A stretch of 64,000 bases of DNA from Streptomyces sp. CGMCC 4.7035. GTDB taxonomy: Bacteria > Actinomycetota > Actinomycetes > Streptomycetales > Streptomycetaceae. Below are positions 22,205-29,771 of this stretch, piece by piece. Position 1 is the stretch's first letter. Each line of letters opens with the position of its first letter. The stretch is from positions 7,295,001 through 7,359,000 of the forward strand of contig NZ_CP134053.1 in the NCBI RefSeq assembly GCF_031583065.1. Reading direction: 5' to 3'. The notes below the pieces were generated by a model. That model was not told the DNA's origin and ran no database searches. It was given only the letters and a program-made list of their open reading frames with translations. The position numbers were made by a program, and so were the translations under genes.

Positions 22205-22235
22205 TCCCCCAAGCTCTTCGAGCAGGGGGACCCCC
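22205..22235. repeat. Dispersed palindromic element, short copy
   Basis: TCCCCCAAGCTCTTCGAGCA followed by GGGGGACCCCC. Relative to the copies at 22101 and 46355 the inner loop is reduced to TTC, leaving a cleaner hairpin. Confidence 0.75.
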
Positions 22236-22255
22236 AGACGGGCTGGATATACCGC

Positions 22256-22294
22256 GGCCCGGCGTCGAAGAGCTCTGCTCCCCGACGCCGGGCC
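22256..22294 (-). terminator. Hairpin terminator of the ABC transporter operon
   Basis: GGCCCGGCGTCG (22256-22267) pairs perfectly with CGACGCCGGGCC (22283-22294) around a 15-nt loop, about 50 bp after the permease stop codon. Confidence 0.6.
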
Positions 22295-22335
22295 GTTCCC
22301 CCGTTCCCCCGTTTCCCCGTTCCCCCGTGCTCCCC
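22293..22335. repeat. CGTTCCCC(C) microrepeat
   Basis: Four consecutive 8-9 bp units of CGTTCCCCC/CGTTTCCC type. Probably slippage-generated and prone to length variation. Confidence 0.7.
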
Positions 22336-22343
22336 GCCGGCGG

Positions 22344-24926
22344 CTACTCCGTCGCGATCGCGTTCAGTACGTTCATCCGGCCCGCCCGGAACGCCGGGAC
22401 CAGTGCCGCGAACAGACCCACGAACGCCGACCCGATGAACACCGCGGTGATCGTGCCCCACGGGATCTCCAGGATGTTCAGCCCCTGGAGAGCCAGCAGC
22501 TTCTGGGCGGTCGCGCCCCAGCCCATCCCGAGGCCCAGCCCCAGCAGGGCGCCGAAGAGGGCGATCACCACGGACTCCAGGCGGATCATCCGGCGCAGCT
22601 GCCGCCGCGACAGACCGATCGCGCGCATCAGGCCGATCTCCCGGGTCCGCTCCACCACCGACAGGGCCAGGGTGTTCACCACACCGAGGATCGCGACGAT
22701 GATCGCCAGGGCCAGCAGGCCGTAGATCATGTTCAGCAGCTGGCCGATCTGGTCCTTCAGCGCCTGCTTGTAGTCGGTCTGGTCGCGGACGGTGTACTGC
22801 GGGTAGTCGTGCAGCGCCGACTTCAGCGCCTTGTACGCGGTCGCCTCCTGGCCGTCCTTGGCGCTGGCGAACACCAGCTGGTCCAGCGGCATCTTGTCGG
22901 CCGGGACGTACTTGGCGAGCGTGGCGATGGAGGTGTACATCGCGCCCTGGTCGATGACGACGTCGCTGCTGGTGATCGCGCGGACCGTCAGCTTCGCCGT
23001 CGTACCGTCATGGAAGTCCACCGTGACCTTGGATCCCAGGTGGATGCCGTGGTCCTTGGCGAACTCCTCGTGGACGGACATCGAGTCGGGCAGATAGGCG
23101 TCCGCGAGCTTCCCGGCGACCGTCTCGGTACGCAGGTCCGTCGCGTACGTCGGGTCGGCCGCCGTGATCGCGGCGTCCTTGAGCGGCGTCTGGCCGTCGG
23201 GCGTGGTGAAGGCGGCCTGGGCGTGCCGGTACTCGGTCACCCGCGCCAGCCCCGGCGTCGACTTCACGGCCTGGACCGCCTGCGGCGTGACCTTCTGGCC
23301 GCTGTCGCTCTGGATGATGAAGTCCGTGCCGACGGTCTTGTCCAGCTGGTCGGTGGCGGAGGCCACCATGGACGAGCCGACCACCGACAGGCACGCGACC
23401 AGCGCCAGGCCGATCATCAGGGCCGCGCCCGTGGCACCGGTGCGGCGCGGGTTGCGCAGCGCGTTGCGCTCGGCCATGCGGCCGACCGGGCCGAAGACCC
23501 GCAGCAGGACCGCGCCGAGCACACGGACCAGACCGCCGGCGAGCAGCGGGCCGATGACCACGAAGCCGATCAGGGAGAGGACCACGCCCAGACCGAGCCA
23601 GAGCGAGCCGTCCGTCGCCTTGTCCGCCGCGGCGGCCGCGAACAGGCTGCCGACGCCGGCGCCGGTGAGCAGCAGGCCGACCAGGGCCCGAATCCGGCCC
23701 GCCTTCGCGTCGGAGGGGGCACCCGCGTCGCGCAGCGCGGCCATCGGGGAGATCTTGCCGGCGCGCCGGGCGGGCAGGTAGGCGGCCAGGACGGTGACCA
23801 CGACACCGAGCGCGAGCCCGGCCACCGGCGTCGTCCACGCGACCGTGAGGTCGTCGGTCGACAGGTGCATGCCGATCGAGCCCATGAATTTCATCAGGCC
23901 GACCGCGATACCGACGCCCGCGCCGACGCCCAGCACGGACCCGAAGACGCCGAGCAGCAGCGCCTCGGTCAGCACGGACCGGTTGACCTGCCGGCGGGAG
24001 GAGCCGATCGCCCGCATCAGGCCGATCTCCCGCGTCCGCTGGGCGACCAGCATCGAGAAGGTGTTGATGATCAGGAAGATGCCGACGAGGAAGGCGACCC
24101 CGGCGAAGCCGAGCATCGCGTACTTCATCACGCTGAGGAAGCCCTCGACGTCCTTCTGGTTGGCGTCGGCGGTCTCCTTGGCGGTCTGCACCTTGTAGCC
24201 GCCGCCGATCTCCGCGACCACGTTCTTCTTCAGCTGCGCGTCACTGACGCCGGAAGCCGCGATGACGTTGACGTTCGTGTAGACGCCGGTCTTCCCGACG
24301 AGGGTCTCCTGCGCCGTCTTCGTGTCCAGGTAGAAGATCGCGGCACCGGGGTTGGTGACGGTGAAGGTGGCGATGCCGGAGATCTTCGCGGTGTGCGTGC
24401 CGACCGCGCTGATCACGCCGATCTCGTCACCGAGCTTCAGGTCGTGCTTGTCGGCGGTGTCGGCGTCGACCATGACCTGGTCGGAGCCCTTCGGCGCCGC
24501 ACCGGAGGTGACCTTCATGGTGCGGGCGTCGTTGCCGTTCCAGCTTCCGACGATGGTCGGCGCGCCGCTCTTGGGCGACAGGTTGTTCTTCTCGGCGTCG
24601 ACGACGGTCACCGTGGTGGAGAACACGGTCCCCTCGGCCGACTTCACGCCCTGCGTCTTACGCACCTCGTCGAGCACGGAGGCGGGCATGACGGGCGGCT
24701 TGCCGTTGTCGGAGGTCGTCTCACCGGTGTCGGAAGCGCCCTTCGCGCTCACCGTCACATCGGTCGAGGTGGCCGCGAACAGCTTGTCGAAGGTCGTGTT
24801 CATCGTGTCGGTGAACACCAGGGTGCCGCACACGAACGCCACCGACAGCAGCACCGCGATCGCGGACAGCGCCATACGGCCCTTGTGCGCGAAGAAGTTG
24901 CGCAGCGAGGTTTTCAGGACGGTCAT
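22344..24926 (-). CDS. FtsX/MacB-type ABC transporter permease
   Basis: The product has 860 residues. An N-terminal membrane helix (ALSAIAVLLSVAFVCGTLVF) is followed by a MacB-like extracytoplasmic domain, then an FtsX core of three helices (about 270-400), a central hydrophobic segment (about 415-490), a second extracytoplasmic domain, and a second FtsX core near the C-terminus. The signature TREIGLMRAIGxSRRQ occurs twice, once per core, so both halves are in one chain. The start ATG overlaps the ATPase stop (ATGA). This type of exporter moves lipids, peptides or antibiotics, or senses them; the substrate cannot be read here. Confidence 0.9.
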   Translation of the reverse strand: MTVLKTSLRNFFAHKGRMALSAIAVLLSVAFVCGTLVFTDTMNTTFDKLFAATSTDVTVSAKGASDTGETTSDNGKPPVMPASVLDEVRKTQGVKSAEGTVFSTTVTVVDAEKNNLSPKSGAPTIVGSWNGNDARTMKVTSGAAPKGSDQVMVDADTADKHDLKLGDEIGVISAVGTHTAKISGIATFTVTNPGAAIFYLDTKTAQETLVGKTGVYTNVNVIAASGVSDAQLKKNVVAEIGGGYKVQTAKETADANQKDVEGFLSVMKYAMLGFAGVAFLVGIFLIINTFSMLVAQRTREIGLMRAIGSSRRQVNRSVLTEALLLGVFGSVLGVGAGVGIAVGLMKFMGSIGMHLSTDDLTVAWTTPVAGLALGVVVTVLAAYLPARRAGKISPMAALRDAGAPSDAKAGRIRALVGLLLTGAGVGSLFAAAAADKATDGSLWLGLGVVLSLIGFVVIGPLLAGGLVRVLGAVLLRVFGPVGRMAERNALRNPRRTGATGAALMIGLALVACLSVVGSSMVASATDQLDKTVGTDFIIQSDSGQKVTPQAVQAVKSTPGLARVTEYRHAQAAFTTPDGQTPLKDAAITAADPTYATDLRTETVAGKLADAYLPDSMSVHEEFAKDHGIHLGSKVTVDFHDGTTAKLTVRAITSSDVVIDQGAMYTSIATLAKYVPADKMPLDQLVFASAKDGQEATAYKALKSALHDYPQYTVRDQTDYKQALKDQIGQLLNMIYGLLALAIIVAILGVVNTLALSVVERTREIGLMRAIGLSRRQLRRMIRLESVVIALFGALLGLGLGMGWGATAQKLLALQGLNILEIPWGTITAVFIGSAFVGLFAALVPAFRAGRMNVLNAIATE

Positions 24927-25711
24927 GACGTACGCCCCCGTGCGTCGAAGTCCTTCATGCGGTCAAGCACCTGATCCGCCGTCGGCTGGTGCATCTCGTC
25001 GACGATGCGGCCGTCGGCGAGGTACAGCACGCGGTCCGCGTACGAGGCGGCGACCGGGTCGTGCGTGACCATCACGATGGTCTGGCCCAGGTCGTCCACC
25101 GAGCGGCGCAGGAAGCCCAGTACCTCGGCACCCGCGCGCGAGTCGAGGTTTCCGGTCGGCTCGTCACCGAAGATGATCTCGGGGCGGGCGGCCAGGGCGC
25201 GGGCCACGGCGACGCGCTGCTGCTGGCCGCCGGAGAGCTGGGTGGGCCGGTGCTTGAGCCGCCCGGCCAGGCCGACGGTCTCCACGACCCGGTCCAGCCA
25301 CTCCTTGTCCGGCTTACGGCCGGCGATGTCCATGGGCAGCGTGATGTTCTCGATCGCGTTCAGCGTCGGCAGCAGGTTGAACGCCTGGAAGATGAAGCCG
25401 ATCCGGTCCCGGCGCAACTGCGTGAGCTTCTTGTCCTTCAGGCCGGTGATCTCGGTCTCGTCCAGGTAGATCTGACCGCTCGTCACGGTGTCGAGCCCGG
25501 CGAGGCAGTGCATCAGGGTGGACTTGCCGGACCCCGAGGGGCCCATGATCGCGGTGAACTGCCCCCGGGCGATGTCCACGTCGACCTCGTCGAGCGCGAC
25601 GACGCGGGTCTCCCCGGCCCCGTACGCCTTGACGACCTGCCGCGCCCGCGCGGCAACGGCCGTACGCCCTCCACTGCCCCCGTGCTTGGGAATGGTCACA
25701 GCCGTTGTCAC
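24923..25711 (-). CDS. ABC transporter ATP-binding protein (LolD/MacB type)
   Basis: The product has 262 residues from GTG 25711, preceded by GGAG at a spacing of 7; the longer open frame lacks a site. Walker A GPSGSGKST, Q-loop FQAFNLLP, signature LSGGQQQRVAVARALA, Walker B IIFGDEPTGNLDS and the H-loop MVTHDPVAASYAD are all intact. Its stop overlaps the permease start, so the two form a coupled operon and the functional transporter. Confidence 0.93.
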   Translation of the reverse strand: MTTAVTIPKHGGSGGRTAVAARARQVVKAYGAGETRVVALDEVDVDIARGQFTAIMGPSGSGKSTLMHCLAGLDTVTSGQIYLDETEITGLKDKKLTQLRRDRIGFIFQAFNLLPTLNAIENITLPMDIAGRKPDKEWLDRVVETVGLAGRLKHRPTQLSGGQQQRVAVARALAARPEIIFGDEPTGNLDSRAGAEVLGFLRRSVDDLGQTIVMVTHDPVAASYADRVLYLADGRIVDEMHQPTADQVLDRMKDFDARGRTS

Positions 25712-25724
25712 GGTAAGTCTCCTA

Positions 25725-25746
25725 TATCGGTCGGCTATCGGTCGGC
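25725..25746 (-). promoter_or_regulatory. Direct repeat upstream of the ABC operon
   Basis: TATCGGTCGGC occurs twice head to tail (25725-25735, 25736-25746), starting 14 bp upstream of the ATPase start codon. A perfect 11-bp direct repeat at this place could be an operator for an unlinked regulator; this is inference. Confidence 0.4.
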
Positions 25747-26188
25747 GGATGAAGCGCGTGGTACCGCGCTGCGTCGATCGGTGCTCGGTCGCTTCGTACG
25801 TCGAAGAGTCTGGTGCCGGACCGGCCCCGGCGCGCTGGTGCCGGACCCCGTCTTGCACCGGGGGAAAACCCCACCTCGACGGTTTGGTGAACCGCCCCCC
25901 AGCGGCGTAAAGCCAGGTTAAGGACTAACCCCGCCCCATCTCCTCCTCCGCCGGTACGAACCCTCCCCGAGCCCTGGTACGGAGATACCCCTAGGGGATG
26001 TCCACCGTCGGGTGGACGCCTTCTCGGGGTCGGCTCCACCCTGTGGCCCACTCAGTTGTCCACCCTGCCGTCGCGTAAGGGTCAAGACGAAAGGCGTGTA
26101 AGCGCGTACGGCACCTGCGGACGATAGATGCAGTGGGAAACTGTCGGACGGCAGCGAGCACAAGCGAGCCCCAGGGGAAGGAAACCAG
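25747..26188. other. Divergent spacer between ABC operon and MFS gene
   Basis: No gene seen. It must hold both promoters. An inverted repeat GTCCACCGTCGGGTGGAC lies near 25999-26016. Boxes could not be assigned reliably. Confidence 0.4.
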
Positions 26189-27685
26189 GTGGGCGACACC
26201 AGACCCGCGATACGCGACGCCGTACAGCGCACCGGAACCCGCAGGCGGGGCGCGGTCGTCGCCGCCCTGATGCTCTCGATGGCGCTGGCGGCACTCGACT
26301 CCACCATCGTCTCCACGGCGATCCCGCAGATCGTCGGCGACCTCGGCGGCTTCTCCGTCTTCTCCTGGCTCTTCTCCGGCTATCTGCTGGCCGTCACGGT
26401 CACCCTCCCCGTCTACGGCAAGCTCTCCGACACCTTCGGCCGCAAGCCGGTGCTGATCGCGGGCGCGTCCGTCTTCCTGCTCGGCTCCCTCCTGTGCGCC
26501 CTCGCCTGGAACATGGGCGCGCTGATCGCCTTCCGCATCGTGCAGGGCCTGGGCGGCGGCGCCCTCCAGGGCACGGTCCAGACGCTCGCCGCCGACCTCT
26601 ACCCCCTCGAAGAACGCCCGAAGATCCAGTCCAAGCTGTCCACGGTGTGGGCGGTGTCGGCGGTCGCGGGCCCGGCCCTGGGCGGCGTCCTCGCGGCCTA
26701 CGCCGACTGGCGCTGGATCTTCCTGGTCAATCTGCCGATCGGCGCCATCGCCCTGTGGCTGGTCGTCCGCCACCTCCACGAACCCGACCGCGACCCCATC
26801 AGCCCCCGCCCGCGCATCGACTGGGCAGGCGCGCTGGCGGTGTTCGCGTGCGGCGGCGTCCTGCTCACCGCCCTGGTGCAGGGCGGGGTCGCCTGGCCCT
26901 GGCTGTCGGCGCCCTCACTCGCCCTGTTCGGTACGGGACTCGCGCTGGTCGCGGTCGTGGTGGCGGTCGAGCGCCGGGCAGCGGAGCCGATCATCCCCGG
27001 GTGGGTATGGCGCCGCCGTACGATCGCCGCGGTCAACCTCGCGCTCGGCGCGCTGGGCCTGCTGATGGTGGCGCCGACGGTCTTCCTTCCCACGTACGCG
27101 CAGTCGGTCCTCGGACTGGCCCCCGTCGCCGCCGGATTCGTCCTCTCCGTATGGACGTTGAGCTGGCCGGTGTCGGCGGCGCTCAGCCAGCACGTCTACC
27201 GCCGGATCGGCTTCCGTGACACGGCCATGCTCGGCATCGGCGCGGCGGCGCTGATCCTGCTGGCGTTCCCGTTCCTGCCGTACCCGGGCGAGGCGTGGCA
27301 GCCGGCCCTGCTGATGGGGTTGCTGGGCGGCGCGTTGGGCCTCTTCCAGCTTCCACTCATCGTCGGCGTGCAGTCGACGGTGGGCTGGGCGGAACGCGGT
27401 ACGACGACCGCGTCCGTCCTCTTCTGCCGCCAGACCGGCCAGACCATCGGCGCGTCCGTCTTCGGCGCGATCGCCAACGGCGTACTGGCCGCACGCCTGG
27501 GCGGCGCGGGCGACCTGGACTCGGTCGCACGGGACCTGGACACGGGCACCGCCCCGGAGGCGACGCGCCGGGCGGTCGCGGACGCGGTGCACGCGGTGTA
27601 CATGGGCGCTTCGTGCGCGGCGGCGCTGGCGTTCCTCGTCCTGCTGTTCGTGGCCCCGCGCCAATTTCCGGTTCTCAAGGACTGA
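26189..27685 (+). CDS. MFS drug:H+ antiporter, DHA2 (14-helix) type
   Basis: The product has 498 residues and about 14 predicted membrane helices. DHA2 signatures are present: LAALDSTIVSTAIPQIVGDL in helix 1, motif A YGKLSDTFGRKPV after helix 2, RIVQGLGGGALQG in helix 4, and the antiporter motif C AVAGPALGGVLA in helix 5. The likely role is proton-driven export of a toxic compound or natural product. The GTG start follows an AGGAAAC-type site. No regulator gene adjoins it; the next gene is a GNAT acetyltransferase in the same direction 21 bp on. Confidence 0.88.
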   Translation: MGDTRPAIRDAVQRTGTRRRGAVVAALMLSMALAALDSTIVSTAIPQIVGDLGGFSVFSWLFSGYLLAVTVTLPVYGKLSDTFGRKPVLIAGASVFLLGSLLCALAWNMGALIAFRIVQGLGGGALQGTVQTLAADLYPLEERPKIQSKLSTVWAVSAVAGPALGGVLAAYADWRWIFLVNLPIGAIALWLVVRHLHEPDRDPISPRPRIDWAGALAVFACGGVLLTALVQGGVAWPWLSAPSLALFGTGLALVAVVVAVERRAAEPIIPGWVWRRRTIAAVNLALGALGLLMVAPTVFLPTYAQSVLGLAPVAAGFVLSVWTLSWPVSAALSQHVYRRIGFRDTAMLGIGAAALILLAFPFLPYPGEAWQPALLMGLLGGALGLFQLPLIVGVQSTVGWAERGTTTASVLFCRQTGQTIGASVFGAIANGVLAARLGGAGDLDSVARDLDTGTAPEATRRAVADAVHAVYMGASCAAALAFLVLLFVAPRQFPVLKD

Positions 27686-27706
27686 GCCGCCCCTATCCTG
27701 TGGCGC

Positions 27707-28246
27707 ATGGTGAAGCTGGAGCGGCTCCGGGCCGACCACGCGGATGTCCTGCTGGCCTTCGAGCGGGAGAACCGGGAGTACTTCGCACGCTCCATATCCG
27801 ATCGCGGGGACGCGTACTTCGCCCAGTTCGCCGCCATCCACCGGGCCCGGCTCGCCGAGCAGGACGCCGGCGTGTGCCACTTCCATGTCGTCCTGGACGA
27901 GCGGGGAGAACTGATCGGCCGGATCAACCTCGTCGACGTCGAGGACGGATCCGCCGAGCTCGGCTACCGCGTCGGCGAACGGGCCGCGGGCCGGGGCGTG
28001 GCGACGGCCGCGGTGGCGGAGGTGTGCCGGGTGGCCGCCGCGACGTACGGGCTCACGACTCTCATCGCGGTCACCACGTGTGACAACGTGGCGTCCCGGA
28101 CCGTCCTCGAACGCAACGGGTTCACCCACGTCGAGGACATCACCCTCGTCGGCCGCCCCGGCGTCCGCTACCGACGCCCGCTCGTCATTTCTTCTCCCGG
28201 CACCGGTGACACCGGCACGGCGGAAACCGCCCCGCCAGGTCGATAG
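27707..28246 (+). CDS. GNAT N-acetyltransferase (RimJ/RimL-like)
   Basis: The product has 179 residues. The acetyl-CoA binding region is seen as YRVGERAAGRGVATAAVAEV (Q/RxxGxG/A loop), followed by ALGL-type TTLIAVTTCDNVASRTVLERNGF, typical of RimJ/RimL-like enzymes. The substrate (protein N-terminus or small amine) is not readable. It lies 21 bp behind the MFS gene and probably shares its transcript. Its 3' end overlaps a small convergent gene by about 60 bp. Confidence 0.82.
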   Translation: MVKLERLRADHADVLLAFERENREYFARSISDRGDAYFAQFAAIHRARLAEQDAGVCHFHVVLDERGELIGRINLVDVEDGSAELGYRVGERAAGRGVATAAVAEVCRVAAATYGLTTLIAVTTCDNVASRTVLERNGFTHVEDITLVGRPGVRYRRPLVISSPGTGDTGTAETAPPGR

Positions 28247-28361
28247 GCGCGTCCTTGCGCGAGGGCAGGTACGTCACCTTCGGGCCCCAGGTCCGCCCGC
28301 TGTCCCGCGAGACCCGCAGCGTGATGTACGCGCCGATGAGGCCGTCTTCCTTGTCTTCCAC
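28185..28361 (-). CDS. Small hypothetical protein with C-terminal Cys/His cluster
   Basis: Using GTG 28361 with a GAAGGG site 7 nt upstream gives 58 residues (VEDKEDGLIGAYITLRVSRD); a GTG at 28397 would add 12. The body looks like a beta-strand-rich domain (YITLRVSRDSGRTWGPKVTY). The end, PPCRCHRCREKK, has a CxCxxC-like cluster that might bind metal. It is divergent from the XRE regulator gene and overlaps the GNAT 3' end antisense. Such small genes often sit beside XRE/DUF397 pairs in Streptomyces. Confidence 0.5.
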   Translation of the reverse strand: MEDKEDGLIGAYITLRVSRDSGRTWGPKVTYLPSRKDAPIDLAGRFPPCRCHRCREKK

Positions 28362-28475
28362 CGCAACGCCCTTCACTTTCTGTGCTGATGCATGCACAGA
28401 GTGACGCCACCGCCGCTACGCTCGGAAGATAGCTGAGCGTGACAAAGGGGTCCGCACGAGGGGTGGTTGGCCGGC

Positions 28476-29315
28476 GTGGCTATCGAGGACAACCCGCGTA
28501 CGCGGGAGCAGTACGGGCAGGAGCTTAAGCGGAGGCGGGAGGCGGCCGGGCTCACGCAGGAGGAGCTGAGCCAACGTGTCGTGATGTCGCGCACGCACAT
28601 CGCCCACATCGAGGCCGGGCGGAGGAGGCCGGATGTGGAGGATGCACGGCGGCTGGATCACGTGCTGGGGAGCGGCGAGTTCTTCGAGCGGTTCCTGCCC
28701 GTACTGGACGGGCGGAAGGTGGCGGAACACTTCAAGGGGGCACTGGAGTTCGAGGACAAGGCCACGGAAATTCGGGTGTACGCCCCCAAGTTGGTGCCGG
28801 GGATCCTACAGACCCCTGCGTACGCACGCGAGGTACTCAGCTCCGGTTCCTCACCCAAGAGCACCGAGGAACGTGACAACCTTCTCGCCACGCGCCTGGA
28901 ACGCGCCCGCATCCTCGACAATTCCCATTCCCCGGTGGTGTGGGCGCTATTCGATGAGGCGGTACTGCGGCGCCCCATCGGCAGTCCAGCCGTGATGTGC
29001 GAACAGCTCCGTCACATCGTGAACCTGGGAGAAAGTCACCGCATCCGCGTGCACGTCCTTCCTTTCTCGGTCGGCTACCACGCCCTACTGGAGGGCTTCG
29101 TCTCGCTCATGTGGTTCGAGGACCTCCCGCCCATCGCTTACGTGGAAGGCTTGAAGTCAGGCCGGATCTGGGAACTCCCGTCCGTGGTTCGCGATTGCCA
29201 GGTGGCCTACGATCACGCTTTGGGCGACGCACTGTCGCACCGGGAGTCCCTGGCGCTGTTCAAGTCAGTCGCGGAGGAGTACGAGCATGAAGCGCAACGA
29301 GCACAGCATTCCTGA
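28476..29315 (+). CDS. XRE-family regulator with DUF5753-type C-terminal domain
   Basis: From GTG 28476 (TTG 28467 is also possible) the product has about 279 residues. Residues 10-70 form the HTH: YGQELKRRREAAGLTQEELS, then VMSRTHIAHIEAGRRRPDVE. The remainder is the DUF5753-like domain (KLVPGILQTPAYAREVL, then IRVHVLPFSVGYHALLEGF). This kind of regulator is abundant in Streptomyces and is nearly always paired with a DUF397 gene, here overlapping its 3' end. The pair may function as a regulator with a small partner or antagonist. Confidence 0.88.
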   Translation: MAIEDNPRTREQYGQELKRRREAAGLTQEELSQRVVMSRTHIAHIEAGRRRPDVEDARRLDHVLGSGEFFERFLPVLDGRKVAEHFKGALEFEDKATEIRVYAPKLVPGILQTPAYAREVLSSGSSPKSTEERDNLLATRLERARILDNSHSPVVWALFDEAVLRRPIGSPAVMCEQLRHIVNLGESHRIRVHVLPFSVGYHALLEGFVSLMWFEDLPPIAYVEGLKSGRIWELPSVVRDCQVAYDHALGDALSHRESLALFKSVAEEYEHEAQRAQHS

Positions 29316-29592
29316 CGCCTCAGTTCTGAGCTCTTGGCGCAAGTCCACGTACAGCGGCGGTGACAGCGGCGACTGCCTGGAGGTCACCGACCCCACCACG
29401 TACACGGCGTGGCGTAAGTCCACGTACAGCGGCGGCAGCAGCGGCGAATGCCTCGAAGTGAACGACACCGCCTTCCCCCACCACATCCCCGTCCGCGACA
29501 GCAAAACCCCCACCGGCCCCGCCCTCCTCTTCTCCGCCCAGGCATGGTCGGCCTTCCTCGCCACCCTCGCCGGAGCCGACCAGGGCCGGTAA
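29287..29592 (+). CDS. DUF397 protein with duplicated core
   Basis: The product has 101 residues. The core motif is present twice: WRKSTYSGGDSGDCLEV at residues 17-33 and WRKSTYSGGSSGECLEV at 42-58, followed by the usual VRDSKTPTGPALLFSAQAW ending. A normal DUF397 protein has one copy and is about 60-70 residues, so an internal duplication of ~25 codons has occurred. The gene overlaps the XRE gene by 29 bp, implying coupled expression. Confidence 0.85.
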   Translation: MKRNEHSIPDASVLSSWRKSTYSGGDSGDCLEVTDPTTYTAWRKSTYSGGSSGECLEVNDTAFPHHIPVRDSKTPTGPALLFSAQAWSAFLATLAGADQGR

Positions 29593-29608
29593 AACCCCGA
29601 ACGCCACC

Positions 29609-29649
29609 CGGGCCCGGGCCGTCACGCACCCGCGTGAGGACCGGGCCCG
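29609..29649 (+). terminator. Two-part hairpin terminator
   Basis: CGGGCCCGG (29609-29617) pairs with CCGGGCCCG (29641-29649). Inside, TCACGC (29622-29627) pairs with GCGTGA (29632-29637). It follows the DUF397 stop codon by 16 bp. Confidence 0.6.
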
Positions 29650-29771
29650 AGCCGTCAACTCCCACTCTTGTCACACCCGTTGACTTCCCCCTCCCACGGC
29701 TCTACCTTCGGCGCCGCATCACGTTCGGTTCACCGACCCTTGTTCGACATATCGCACAAGCAAGGAGCCGC

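Larger units (their letters stand above)
21933..22343. other. Repeat-rich spacer between mfd and ABC permease genes
   Basis: No gene is seen. The spacer holds two copies of a Streptomyces-type palindromic repeat (22101-22140 and 22205-22235), a hairpin behind the permease gene and a CGTTCCCC tandem run. Confidence 0.7.

Noticed and set aside
22809-24974. 721-codon plus-strand frame opposite the ABC permease
   Set aside because: Shadow frame; the minus strand has duplicated FtsX signatures and proper operon overlap.
26189-28246. Natural-product gene cluster suggested by the ABC and MFS exporters
   Set aside because: No biosynthetic core gene (PKS, NRPS, terpene, RiPP) is present anywhere in the window.
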